A DNA stretch of 64,000 nt from positions 1 to 64,000 of the forward strand of contig CACYKH010000003.1 of assembly GCA_902774915.1 (NCBI GenBank), in the 5' to 3' direction. Position 1 is the stretch's first letter, and each line of letters starts with the position of its first letter. The DNA is from an uncultured Lachnospiraceae bacterium (GTDB lineage Bacteria; Bacillota; Clostridia; Lachnospirales; Lachnospiraceae). Below the pieces are notes generated by a model that searched no databases, was not told the origin of the DNA, and saw only the letters and a list, made by a program, of their open reading frames with translations. A program made the position numbers and the translations under genes. Positions 54,201 through 63,432 of this stretch are shown here, piece by piece.

Positions 54201-55288
54201 TTATACTCTCTCAGCTATGAGAGTTCCCATCTCATCGCATTTAACCTGGTCTTCGCCTGGCTTAGCGAGGTCGATAGTTCTGTATCCTTCTTCAAGAACT
54301 TTCTTCACAGCATTTTCTATCGCATCTGCCTCTTTGTCAAGGTCAAATGTAATGTATATCTTAGCATCATTGCTGCACTAAGAATAGTAGCGATAGGATT
54401 TGCAATGTTCTTTCCTGCTATATCAGGAGCTGATCCACCTGATGGCTCATAGAGACCAAACTTTGTCTCATTCAGAGATGCAGATGGAAGCATTCCGATA
54501 GAACCTGTAATCTGTGAAGCCTCATCTGAAAGGATGTCTCCGAACATATTCTCTGTAAGAACTACATCGAACTGAGCAGGATCCTTAACAAGCTGCATAG
54601 CTGCATTATCTACGAGCATTACTCCATACTCTACTTCTGGGTAATCCTTTGCTACTTCGTCAGTAACCTTTCTCCAAAGTCTGGAGCTGTCGAGGACATT
54701 TGCCTTGTCAATAAGTGTTACCTTCTTGCGACGCTTCATAGCGATATCAAATGATTTGATAGCTATTCTTCTTATTTCGTTCTCGTTATAGGAAAGTGTA
54801 TCGACGGCTGTCATTACACCATCAATCTCTTTTGTATATCTCTCACCGAAATAAAGACCACCTGTAAGCTCGCGCATCATCATCATATCGAAGCCCTTCT
54901 CAGCAACTTCCTTCTTAAGTGGGCAAGCTTCTGATAATTCTGGGTAAAGATATGCAGGTCTCAGGTTTGCAAAAAGCTTGAGAGCCTTGCGGATTCCAAG
55001 AAGTCCAGCTTCTGGTCTCTTTTCTGGTGGAAGCTTATACCAAGGAGATGTCTGTGTGTTACCACCGATAGAGCCCATAAGGACCGCATCCTTGGACTTA
55101 GCTATCTCGATTGTCTCCTCTGTAAGTGGAACACCATTCACATCGATTGAACATCCACCCATAAGGAGCTGTTCGTAATTAAATGTGTGTCCGTACTTCT
55201 CTCCGATTGCATCCAGAACCTTCATAGCCTCTGTGACTATTTCTGGACCAATACCGTCACCCTTGATGACACCGATATTACATATCAT
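54201..55288 (-). pseudogene. leuB: 3-isopropylmalate dehydrogenase with a 5-bp frameshifting duplication
   Basis: The first 315 or so codons are a normal Leu[113 protein letters not shown] and [12 protein letters not shown]. After AAMMLRY the frame shifts and stops at 54317, giving 323 residues with a foreign tail ([12 protein letters not shown]). The other frame carries on with the expected end ([18 protein letters not shown]...CDEMGTLIAERV) to a stop at 54201. The cause is a tandem aatgt-aatgt at 54346-54355; removing one copy restores exactly 360 codons. The lost 38 residues include the last helices of the fold, so activity is doubtful. Confidence 0.9.
54346..54355. repeat. 5-bp tandem duplication inside leuB
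   Basis: aatgt occurs twice in direct tandem. A single copy restores the standard LeuB reading frame. Such short tandem repeats can expand or contract by slippage. Confidence 0.9.
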
Positions 55289-55348
55289 TTCGTTTTCCTC
55301 TTTTCTATATTAGTAGATTTTTATTAAGTATTTTATTTATCTTGTTTA

Positions 55349-56233
55349 TTAATCTTCCTTTTCTTCAGGAACCAGATTGAACTCATATGGATTGCCATAT
55401 GCTACCAAAGTAAGCTTTTCTCCGTCTCTATCATTTACGAAGTAACCATATAGGCTTGTGGTTATCTGCTCATCTTCGTCATATTCTGCTTTCTTACCAT
55501 AATGAACTTCTTCTTCATTAGTAAGAGCAATACATACCAGGTTTTCTCTAGTGGCACCATATTGAGGATTTTCCATCTCTACTAAATCATCATTGGTAAT
55601 CTTATCTTTTACCTCAGAATCATTTAAAAGATAATCCGCAGCATCATCTCCTACATAAAGCTTAAATGTGCCACTGTAATAATCGCCATCCTTATTATCA
55701 CCATCTCTGTACCAGATAAATGTATTATCGGGTTCTGCGATTATTAAGGCTGTATCATTAAGACCAACCCAGTCATAAGAAGTAAAGTATTCTTTATCAA
55801 ATCCCTTATCTTCATCTTCGTCTTTATCTTTATCTTCATCTTTTTCTTTTGATGATGAATGCGATGAACTACTTTCAAAATCTTTATCATCAGCTTTGCC
55901 GATAAATGCAATAAAAAGTATGACTGCTATTAGAAGAAGACTTCCAAGTCCTACCGATAGCCCGATAATCAGCCCTTTAAGACTCTTTTTCTGAACCGGT
56001 GGTTGAACAGGCTGACCGTTTATCAAGTACCCATGCTGATATCCCTGGTTGTACCCCTGGTTCATCTGTTGAGGATAACCTTGGTTGTATCCTTGATTTT
56101 GTTGCTGTGGGTAGCCTTGGTTGTACCCTTGATTCAGTTGTTGCGGATACCCTTGCTGTGGATATCCCTGCTGATTTGGATAGCCTTGCTGGTTTGGATA
56201 ACCCTGGTTTCCCGGATATTGCCCTTGATTCAT
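55349..56233 (-). CDS. Membrane protein with Tyr/Gln/Asn/Gly/Pro repeat N-terminus
   Basis: 294 residues. Residues 1-80 are low-complexity repeats of the form NQGYPQQ / NQGYNQGYPQQ, prion-like in composition and predicted cytoplasmic. A membrane helix lies at about 86-110 (LIIGLSVGLGSLLLIAVILFI), then an acidic linker (KEKDEDKDKDEDEDKG) and an external domain of about 140 residues (YDWVGLNDTALIIAEPDNTFIWY, GTFKLYVGDDAADYLL). Function unknown; the ectodomain is not recognised. It lies between leuD and leuB in the leu operon. Start ATG follows aggagagagg. Confidence 0.68.
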   Translation of the reverse strand: MNQGQYPGNQGYPNQQGYPNQQGYPQQGYPQQLNQGYNQGYPQQQNQGYNQGYPQQMNQGYNQGYQHGYLINGQPVQPPVQKKSLKGLIIGLSVGLGSLLLIAVILFIAFIGKADDKDFESSSSHSSSKEKDEDKDKDEDEDKGFDKEYFTSYDWVGLNDTALIIAEPDNTFIWYRDGDNKDGDYYSGTFKLYVGDDAADYLLNDSEVKDKITNDDLVEMENPQYGATRENLVCIALTNEEEVHYGKKAEYDEDEQITTSLYGYFVNDRDGEKLTLVAYGNPYEFNLVPEEKED

Positions 56234-56258
56234 ACCTCTCTCCTATAAATAAGTCACA

Positions 56259-56305
56259 GGGCTCGACTCGGTACGAGTCGTGTCGATTCCTCTGGAATCG
56301 AGCCC
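56259..56305 (-). repeat. Three-way-junction palindrome in the leu operon
   Basis: Outer arms gggctcga/tcgagccc enclose two smaller hairpins, gactcg/cgagtc (loop gta) and gattcc/ggaatc (loop tct), so the 47 nt can fold as a compact cloverleaf-like element. It lies 26 nt upstream of the repeat-protein gene, in the transcribed leu operon, and has no U-run, so it is more likely a processing, stability or translation element than a terminator. Confidence 0.6.
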
Positions 56306-56328
56306 AGAGATCTGACCCCACTATCTTA

Positions 56329-56892
56329 TTATGTTTCTACTTTGTATTTCTTGGATTGTGGGATGGCATCGATATAAACTGCAAGTGGTGGAACTATTAC
56401 TGTGATGATAGTTATATAATCGAGTGCATTTCCACTATTAAACAACTTAATGAATGCTTCCATTCCTCTGTTCTTATTATTGATCAGCTCTGTCATATTG
56501 TAGACAATCTGGCTGTAATAATATGTTCTTCCGAAATATACTATTAATACAATAACGAATAGAACAATAACCCAGGTTGACATCTTGTAGCCACAGAAGA
56601 ACTTAAATGCCAAAACTGTAGCTACTAGGCGAATTATCATAATTGCCATAGCAGAACCAATATATGCCCCCACACTAGGAACGCGTGTAGTAAAAATTGG
56701 AAGAAAGTACTCGAGGAGCGCTCCACCAATTGCTACCAGGCATCCCATAAATTGTCTGCCTCTTCCTATCTCTTCTATCCTATTGGAAACAACTAGTCCA
56801 ATAATGATCGTTAATAAGCAGATAAAAAATCCAGGATAATTAAACAATGCAAAATTTTTAATCAATACTAAATATTTTAAAACAACTTCCAT
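56329..56892 (-). CDS. Five-TM membrane protein of unknown function
   Basis: 187 residues, mostly hydrophobic, with about five membrane helices (15-35, 47-67, 73-100, 105-125, 155-175) and few charged residues between them. No recognised motif. It lies directly downstream of leuD (43-nt gap) and shares the strand. The ribosome binding site is weak (gagagttgggg), so the start is less certain. Confidence 0.6.
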   Translation of the reverse strand: MEVVLKYLVLIKNFALFNYPGFFICLLTIIIGLVVSNRIEEIGRGRQFMGCLVAIGGALLEYFLPIFTTRVPSVGAYIGSAMAIMIIRLVATVLAFKFFCGYKMSTWVIVLFVIVLIVYFGRTYYYSQIVYNMTELINNKNRGMEAFIKLFNSGNALDYITIITVIVPPLAVYIDAIPQSKKYKVET

Positions 56893-56934
56893 AATCGTAA
56901 CCCCAACTCTCTTTTACAAGAGAAACAATATGCC

Positions 56935-57426
56935 TTAATCTTCTTTTGCGTTAATAGAGTTGATAAGGCCTCCACTTGTAATGATATTCTGCATAAATGG
57001 AGGGAAAGCCTGTCCCTGATACTTCTTTCCTGTTGTAAGGTCTGTGATCTCGCCTGTATCGAAGTTTACTTCAACCTCGTCCTCAGCCTTAATCTCTTCA
57101 CTTGCTTCCTTACACTCAAGGATAGGAAGTCCAATGTTAATACTATTTCTATAGAAGATTCTTGCAAAAGACTCAGCGATAACGCATGAAATACCTGAAG
57201 CCTTAATAGCTATTGGAGCATGCTCTCTGGAAGAACCACAACCGAAGTTCTTACCAGCAACCATAATGTCGCCGTCCTTTACTCTGTTAACAAAATCTTT
57301 ATCAATATCTTCCATACAGTTCTTTGCCAGCTCAGCTGGGTCTGCTGTATTAAGATATCTTGCTGGGATGATAACATCTGTATCTACATTATCACCATAT
57401 CTATGTACTGTACCATGTGCTTTCAT
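56935..57426 (-). CDS. leuD: 3-isopropylmalate dehydratase, small subunit
   Basis: 163 residues, the short bacterial/archaeal type. [21 protein letters not shown] and [45 protein letters not shown] (several blocks) carry the swivelling-domain signature. With LeuC it isomerises 2-isopropylmalate to 3-isopropylmalate. It follows leuC by 41 nt. Confidence 0.96.
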   Translation of the reverse strand: MKAHGTVHRYGDNVDTDVIIPARYLNTADPAELAKNCMEDIDKDFVNRVKDGDIMVAGKNFGCGSSREHAPIAIKASGISCVIAESFARIFYRNSINIGLPILECKEASEEIKAEDEVEVNFDTGEITDLTTGKKYQGQAFPPFMQNIITSGGLINSINAKED

Positions 57427-57467
57427 GTCTATCTTCCTTTCAATATACTCATTATCTGTTCTGTGTT

Positions 57468-58751
57468 TTAAAGATCCTCTGGACTGGAAATCTTACCAGT
57501 GATTGCTGATGCTGCAGCAACTGCTGGGCTCGCCAGATAAATCTCTGAATCGATTGCACCCATACGTCCGATGAAATTACGGTTTGTAGTTGAAACCGCT
57601 CTCTCTCCATGAGCAAGGATTCCCATATGTCCACCAAGACATGGTCCACAAGTTGGAGTACTTACGATTGCGCCTGCATCTATAAAGATTTCTGTCAGAC
57701 CTTCGCGAAGCATCTGCTTGTAGATTTCCTGAGTTCCAGGAATAACGATAACTCTCAGCCAGTCTGCAACCTTACGACCATTCATAATGTCAGCTGCAAT
57801 ACGCATATCATCTATACGTCCATTTGTACATGAACCGATAACAACCTGATCAATCTCAATATCACCTTCTGCGTGAATCTCATCGATTGTCTTTGTATTT
57901 TCAGGAAGATGAGGAAATGCAATCGTAGGACGAAGTGAACCAAGATCAATCTCTATAACCTCGTCATAGTCAGCATCTTCATCTGCCTCATAAACTGTAT
58001 ATTCGTTATTAGCAAACTTCTCAGGTGCATGCTCTTTCATGTATTCAAGTGTAAGGTCATCAACTGGGAATATGCCGTTCTTAGCACCAGCTTCAATAGC
58101 CATATTTGCTATAGTAAATCTGTCATCCATTGTAAGTGACTTAACGCCCTCACCAACGAACTCCATTGATTTATATCTGGCACCATCAACGCCGATCATT
58201 CCAATGATATGAAGTATCAGGTCCTTACCACTTGTCCACTCTGCCTTCTCACCCTTAAGTACAAACTTAATAGCTGAAGGAACTTTGAACCAGGCCTTAC
58301 CTGTTACCATACCGGCTGCCATATCTGTTGAACCAACACCTGTTGAAAAAGCACCAAGTGCTCCATATGTACAAGTATGTGAGTCAGCACCTATGCAGGT
58401 ATTACCTGCAACAATAAGTCCTTTTTCTGGAAGGAGTGCATGCTCAATACCCATCTGTCCTACATCAAAATAATTAACAATGTTGTTAGCCTTAGAGAAA
58501 TCTCTAACCTGCTTAACATGCTCTGCACTCTTAATATCCTTATTAGGGGTAAAGTGATCCATAACAAGTGCAATTTTTGTATTGTCAAATACTGTTTTCT
58601 TCTTAAACTTGTCAAGCTCATTAATTGCAACTGGAGTTGTAACATCATTACCAAGTACCAGATCCAGAGATGCCTCGATCAGGTCCCCAGCCTTTACACT
58701 CTCAAGTCCTGCATGAGCGGCAAGAATTTTTTGTGTCATTGTCATTCCCAT
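57468..58751 (-). CDS. leuC: 3-isopropylmalate dehydratase, large subunit
   Basis: 427 residues from [16 protein letters not shown]; the ATG at 58751 follows ggaggaaataaac, and the in-frame start 15 nt upstream is part of that site. The [4Fe-4S] ligands are in [12 protein letters not shown] and [44 protein letters not shown] (in blocks) is typical. It is first in the leuCD operon. No leuA lies in the window, and no T-box leader is seen in the 89-nt upstream region. Confidence 0.96.
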   Translation of the reverse strand: MGMTMTQKILAAHAGLESVKAGDLIEASLDLVLGNDVTTPVAINELDKFKKKTVFDNTKIALVMDHFTPNKDIKSAEHVKQVRDFSKANNIVNYFDVGQMGIEHALLPEKGLIVAGNTCIGADSHTCTYGALGAFSTGVGSTDMAAGMVTGKAWFKVPSAIKFVLKGEKAEWTSGKDLILHIIGMIGVDGARYKSMEFVGEGVKSLTMDDRFTIANMAIEAGAKNGIFPVDDLTLEYMKEHAPEKFANNEYTVYEADEDADYDEVIEIDLGSLRPTIAFPHLPENTKTIDEIHAEGDIEIDQVVIGSCTNGRIDDMRIAADIMNGRKVADWLRVIVIPGTQEIYKQMLREGLTEIFIDAGAIVSTPTCGPCLGGHMGILAHGERAVSTTNRNFIGRMGAIDSEIYLASPAVAAASAITGKISSPEDL

Positions 58752-58816
58752 GTTTATTTCCTCCATATAATTATCCTATTAAATATAAGGATAGTATTAG
58801 GTCATAGATAAAGGAC

Positions 58817-58845
58817 ATTTTATCACATATTATGCCCATTATCAA
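58817..58845 (-). promoter_or_regulatory. Predicted promoter of the leuCD-leuB-ilvDB operon
   Basis: Minus strand TTGATA, 17 nt, TAAAAT with extended TGA. A small hairpin, tatcct/aggata, lies in the leader just before the leuC ribosome binding site. Confidence 0.65.
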
Positions 58846-58897
58846 AAAAAATTATTACCTATTATAACAATTTACAATAAGTAATAATTTTTTTGAT
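58841..58897. terminator. AT-rich terminator after glnN
   Basis: Long stem atcaaaaaaa(a)ttattac/gtaataattttttt-gat around a 22-nt AT-rich loop; A and T runs at the base give U-runs in either direction. It touches the leuC promoter. Confidence 0.6.
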
Positions 58898-58914
58898 CTA
58901 CAAAGTATAATTTA

Positions 58915-61014
58915 TTAATTTACACTGAAAAGAAGCTGTCCGTAGCTTGGGAATGGCCAGTCTCTCTGGGATGTGAGCATCTCGGCCTCATCTACGTATT
59001 TTCTAAGTTCATCCATAGCTGGCAGAAGCTCATCTCTTACGAATGCTGAGCTAACGAAAATGTCATCTAATGTCTTGAACTTAGCAAGGGCATCTTCAAG
59101 ATTAATAACTGCATCCATTATGAAGTCTGTAAGCTCTGAAAGTCTCTCCATTGTAGAAACCTCATACTTGCACTTCACATTCTCGCTTACCTGTCTCATA
59201 AGAACTGTTGTCTGAGAAAGTCTGTAGAGATATCTCTCTATAGCAGGCAGGTAATTCTTACGTACCATATCAACCATTGTAAGACCTTCAATGTTTACAG
59301 TCTTTACATAGTTCTCCAGCATTATCTCACAACGGCTCTTAACCTCAGCCTCTGTAAATACCTTATGTTTAATAAGCATATCTACATTCTTCTTATCAAG
59401 AAGCTTTGGCATAGCATCTGCAGTTGTCTTAAGGTTAGAAAGACCTCTTACTTCTGTAGCTTCCTTAACCCACTCTTCTCCGTATCCATTTCCATCGAAA
59501 AGAATACGCTGATGTTCAGTTATAACTCGTTTTATAAGATCATGAAGTTCAGTCTCGAAATCCTGTGCACCTTCAAGCTCATCAGCATACTGACGAAGGC
59601 TTTCAGCAACAGCTGCATTAAGCATGATGTTACAGCATGCAATACTGTTGGATGATCCCAGGGATCTGAACTCGAATTTATTACCTGTAAATGCAAATGG
59701 TGATGTTCTGTTTCTATCAGTTGTATCTCTGAAGAATCTTGGAAGTGAATGCACTCCAAGCTTCATCTTCACTTCTTCTGTTCCCTTGTATGGCTTATCT
59801 TCCTTGATTGCCTCAAGGATAGCTGAAAGCTCTTCGCCAAGGAATACAGAAATAATTGCAGGAGGCGCCTCATCAGCACCAAGTCTGTGGTCATTACCTG
59901 CAGTAGCAACAGAAAGACGAAGGAGATCCTGATAATCATCTACTGCCTGGATGACGGCACATAGGAACAGCAGGAACTGTGCATTCTCATAAGGTGTCTT
60001 TCCAGGTGAAAGAAGGTTCACGCCTGTATCTGTTGTAATTGACCAGTTATTATGCTTTCCGGAACCGTTGACTCCGGCAAATGGCTTTTCATGTAGGAGA
60101 CATACAAGACCATGCTCGTTTGCCACCTTCTTCATAATTTCCATAGTCAGCTGATTTGAATCAGTTGCTACGTTTGTTGTTGAATAAATAGGTGCAAGCT
60201 CGTGCTGTGCAGGAGCCACCTCATTATGCTCTGTCTTTGCAAGGATACCAAGCTTCCAGAGTTCTTTGTTCAGATCTTCCATGAATGCACTGACTCGTGG
60301 CTTGATTACACCAAAGTAGTGATCATCCATTTCCTGTCCCTTTGGAGGCATAGCACCAAAAAGAGTTCTACCTGTATATTTAAGGTCAGGTCTCTTACTC
60401 CAAACGTCAGCATCTACAAGGAAGTATTCCTGCTCTGCTCCAACGCTTGTTCTGACATACTTTGCATCTGTACCAAATATCTTGAGTATTCTCATAGCCT
60501 GTCTGTTAATGGCCTGCATAGATCTAAGAAGTGGGGTCTTCTTATCCAGCGCTTCACCTGAGTAAGAACAGAAAGCTGTTGGAATGCAAAGTGTATGATC
60601 CTTGATAAATGCATAGGATGTTGGGTCCCATGCTGTATAACCTCTTGCTTCGAAGGTTGCACGAAGGCCACCTGAAGGGAATGATGAAGCATCAGGCTCA
60701 CCCTTAATAAGCTCCTTGCCTGAGAACTCCATGAGCACTCCACCATCTGGAGATGGTGTTATAAAACTATCATGCTTCTCAGCTGTGACACCAGTAAGTG
60801 GCTGGAACCAATGAGTGAAATGTGTTGCTCCATTTTCTATAGCCCAGTTCTTCATTTCCTCAGCTACAGCATCTGCAACTGCATCATCAAGACGAACATT
60901 CTCATCAATGGTCTTCTTGAGCTTAGCGTACACATCATCGGATAGTCTGGCTTTCATCACCTTATCATTAAAGACAAGAGATCCAAACATTTCAGGAATG
61001 TTAATGTTTTCCAT
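58915..61014 (-). CDS. glnN: Glutamine synthetase type III
   Basis: 699 residues, the GSIII size. It begins [77 protein letters not shown] (in blocks), [24 protein letters not shown] and [15 protein letters not shown] give the active site, and [15 protein letters not shown] the late substrate motif. It forms Gln from Glu, ammonia and ATP. GSIII is well known in Butyrivibrio and Bacteroides. It has its own promoter and sits alone between terminators. Confidence 0.96.
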   Translation of the reverse strand: MENINIPEMFGSLVFNDKVMKARLSDDVYAKLKKTIDENVRLDDAVADAVAEEMKNWAIENGATHFTHWFQPLTGVTAEKHDSFITPSPDGGVLMEFSGKELIKGEPDASSFPSGGLRATFEARGYTAWDPTSYAFIKDHTLCIPTAFCSYSGEALDKKTPLLRSMQAINRQAMRILKIFGTDAKYVRTSVGAEQEYFLVDADVWSKRPDLKYTGRTLFGAMPPKGQEMDDHYFGVIKPRVSAFMEDLNKELWKLGILAKTEHNEVAPAQHELAPIYSTTNVATDSNQLTMEIMKKVANEHGLVCLLHEKPFAGVNGSGKHNNWSITTDTGVNLLSPGKTPYENAQFLLFLCAVIQAVDDYQDLLRLSVATAGNDHRLGADEAPPAIISVFLGEELSAILEAIKEDKPYKGTEEVKMKLGVHSLPRFFRDTTDRNRTSPFAFTGNKFEFRSLGSSNSIACCNIMLNAAVAESLRQYADELEGAQDFETELHDLIKRVITEHQRILFDGNGYGEEWVKEATEVRGLSNLKTTADAMPKLLDKKNVDMLIKHKVFTEAEVKSRCEIMLENYVKTVNIEGLTMVDMVRKNYLPAIERYLYRLSQTTVLMRQVSENVKCKYEVSTMERLSELTDFIMDAVINLEDALAKFKTLDDIFVSSAFVRDELLPAMDELRKYVDEAEMLTSQRDWPFPSYGQLLFSVN

Positions 61015-61080
61015 AAATTTCCTCCATAATAAGATCCTTCAGCAATAAAGCTTCGGGATGACTTTTAAAAAACATTGTAA

Positions 61081-61109
61081 AGTATAGCACTCAAGCAGTT
61101 AAGCTTCAA
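61081..61109 (-). promoter_or_regulatory. Predicted glnN promoter
   Basis: Minus strand TTGAAG, 17 nt, TATACT with extended TGC, about 65 nt before the start codon. Confidence 0.6.
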
Positions 61110-61131
61110 CCCCATATTTACTTAATAAAAT

Positions 61132-61163
61132 AAAGGAAAGAAGCCTTTTAACTTCTTTCCTTT
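61132..61163 (-). terminator. Intrinsic terminator of the EAL-domain gene
   Basis: A 12-bp stem, aaaggaaagaag/cttctttccttt, with an 8-nt loop, followed on the minus strand by a TA-rich run. Confidence 0.75.
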
Positions 61164-61167
61164 TAGT

Positions 61168-63315
61168 TTACTTTGTCATTCTCTCGGTATAGTCATCTTT
61201 TGGCATTGGTTTTGCGTAGTAGTAACCTTGAATCATATCGCAACCCTGCTCAGCCAGGAAGTCTACCTGGCCCTTCTCCTCAACACCTTCTGCCACAGTT
61301 CTCATATTAAGACTCTTTGCAAGCTTGATAGCTTCGGATACTACAACCTCTCCTCTCTCGCCAGCATTTTCGCCTCTGAAGAATTCAGCATCCAGCTTCA
61401 GGATATCCAACGGCATGTCCTTAAGGGAATTAAGTGACGAGTAACCTGAACCAAAGTCGTCCATGGAAACTACAAAACCATAATTCTTTAATTTCTTGAT
61501 TGTCTCAATCATGGCATTCTTATCATCGAAGAATGCACTCTCGGTAAGCTCAATCTCGATCAGGTTATGAGGACATCCAGCATCATCTACCATATCTCTA
61601 ATCTGTTCTGCCAGATCATTCTCTGCAAAATGCGCTCTTGAAACATTAACTGAAACAGGAACACATTTATAGCCCTGATCCAGCCAGACCTTCTGATCCC
61701 TTGCCACATGAGAAATCATGTAGTGATCTATCTCGGTGATAAATCCATTCTTCTCGAAAAGAGGAATTATCCTGCCCGGAGTTACAAATCCATACTCTGG
61801 AGATTCCCATCTTATAAGCGCCTCCGCTCCACTAAGCTCATCTGTTCTAGGATTATATTTAGGCTGGTAATAAACCTTAAACTCTTCGTTTTTAAGAGCC
61901 GACCATTGATGTTCCTGAACTGTATCCAGCCACTTCTGATCTTCAAGAAGCTTATTATCAAAGAATTTAATTCCTGATTCATCTGAACCGCTAAGGGTTG
62001 ACCTTGCTGAACATGCATTGTTGTAATGCTGTTCAATACTTATATTCTTACGGCTGGCAGTCTTACCCTTCTCGTTCTTTGTGCTTGGAATAAGATCAAC
62101 GCCTATCTGGAATTTGAAATCATGGTCTCCACCAAGAGCCTCAAGTTTAGTTATAAGCTCGTGGAGTCGCATCTTCAGTTTATCTTCATCTTCATATTTC
62201 AGAAGGAGTGCAAAATTAGAAGTTGTGGCATGGGCCATCTTTTCCTTTGACTGTATTTCCCTCTGAATAGTCATATAGATTTTCGTAAGCATCTCTTCGC
62301 CATCCTTCACTGAATGACAAAGAGCATAATTTCTATAATTCTTAAACACAAGATTAGCTACAGCAAAATTCTCTTTAGCATTTCTTCTCTTTCTAAGAGT
62401 CTTCTCTCCATTGATCAGATACCACATCCAGTTACGTCCCTGAGTTGTAGCATCCAGGAAGAACAAACTCGTAAGTCTTGTCTGATGAACAATAGAAACG
62501 ATTACATTAACAAATAAAATAGTAACAATTATTGCAACCAAAATGATAACTGCTGCATAGATTTCCAGGAAAAGAATCACATCTCGCATATTCAGATTAA
62601 ACACTGCTTTTCCAATGAAATGCTCTCCGTCTTTTGTATCCACAGAAATCCATGCAGGAATTCCCATTGAATCTATCTTGTCTTTTGTATCTGCATTATT
62701 TGAATACTGAAAATATACTCCATTAGAATAATGAACAGTACTACTTCCCGTTTCATCTGATTCCTGACCTAGTTCATCTTTAAGTTCATCCTTCAGCTCA
62801 TCTTCATCAGTAGTTGAGATAACAAAACCGGTATCACCATTTTCATCACTTAGATAATTCTCGCCTATCCACTTAAAGACTTTGTTCGCTCTAAGTTTAA
62901 GATTATTGTTATTATCAATATATATCATGTCAGATTCCGCATCTTCTACAACATGATATTTCACATTTTCTTCAGATAAAATGACATCCGCTTCTTTAGT
63001 GCTTCTGGTATCTTCGCCCTTCTTATAGATGACAATTCCCGAATCGTCTGTTACCACGAAGTCCATATCACTTTCCTCGAGGATGGACTTAATATCATCA
63101 TTTTCTATTCCGCGCTCATAAATCTTGGATAATCTGACAACCTCATCATATCCATTTACAAACTTGGATTCCAGAATGTATTGAAGAAAGAATCCTGACA
63201 AAAACACCATCATAGCAACAAATAAAACTGTGAAAATTGTAAATGCTATTATGGAGCCCCATATATTATTCTTTTTTACTTTTCTATATAATTTCTGATT
63301 TTTATTCTTCGCCAT
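61168..63315 (-). CDS. Membrane sensor c-di-GMP phosphodiesterase (degenerate GGDEF plus EAL)
   Basis: 715 residues. Two membrane helices (20-46 and about 247-273) flank an external sensor of about 200 residues resembling a CACHE-type fold (MDFVVTDDSGIVIYKKGED, GTGFVIS-like GDTGFVISTTDEDE). Residues about 310-455 are a GGDEF-type domain without the motif (ATTSNFALLLKY in its place). The EAL domain (468-715) is intact: EAL at 498-500, VNVSRAHF, ELTESAFF, DDFGSGYSS (619-) and KLDAEFF. It should hydrolyse c-di-GMP to pGpG, opposing the two cyclases in the window. Start supported by cgggaggccata. Confidence 0.92.
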   Translation of the reverse strand: MAKNKNQKLYRKVKKNNIWGSIIAFTIFTVLFVAMMVFLSGFFLQYILESKFVNGYDEVVRLSKIYERGIENDDIKSILEESDMDFVVTDDSGIVIYKKGEDTRSTKEADVILSEENVKYHVVEDAESDMIYIDNNNNLKLRANKVFKWIGENYLSDENGDTGFVISTTDEDELKDELKDELGQESDETGSSTVHYSNGVYFQYSNNADTKDKIDSMGIPAWISVDTKDGEHFIGKAVFNLNMRDVILFLEIYAAVIILVAIIVTILFVNVIVSIVHQTRLTSLFFLDATTQGRNWMWYLINGEKTLRKRRNAKENFAVANLVFKNYRNYALCHSVKDGEEMLTKIYMTIQREIQSKEKMAHATTSNFALLLKYEDEDKLKMRLHELITKLEALGGDHDFKFQIGVDLIPSTKNEKGKTASRKNISIEQHYNNACSARSTLSGSDESGIKFFDNKLLEDQKWLDTVQEHQWSALKNEEFKVYYQPKYNPRTDELSGAEALIRWESPEYGFVTPGRIIPLFEKNGFITEIDHYMISHVARDQKVWLDQGYKCVPVSVNVSRAHFAENDLAEQIRDMVDDAGCPHNLIEIELTESAFFDDKNAMIETIKKLKNYGFVVSMDDFGSGYSSLNSLKDMPLDILKLDAEFFRGENAGERGEVVVSEAIKLAKSLNMRTVAEGVEEKGQVDFLAEQGCDMIQGYYYAKPMPKDDYTERMTK

Positions 63316-63432
63316 TTATGGCCTCCCGGGAATTAATTTCAAATCACAAATATATAATAACAGATTAAAATACAGATTGTATTAAATAAACCTTAAATCT
63401 ATATTAGTTTATATTTAAAATATTAAATGCCA

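Noticed and set aside
54317-54350. Native C-terminus [12 protein letters not shown] for LeuB
   Set aside because: The other frame gives the conserved LeuB ending to a stop at 54201, and removing one 5-bp copy restores the standard length.
58752-58914. T-box or other leader upstream of leuC
   Set aside because: The leader is under 70 nt after the predicted start and has no T-box sequence; only a promoter, small hairpin and glnN terminator are visible.
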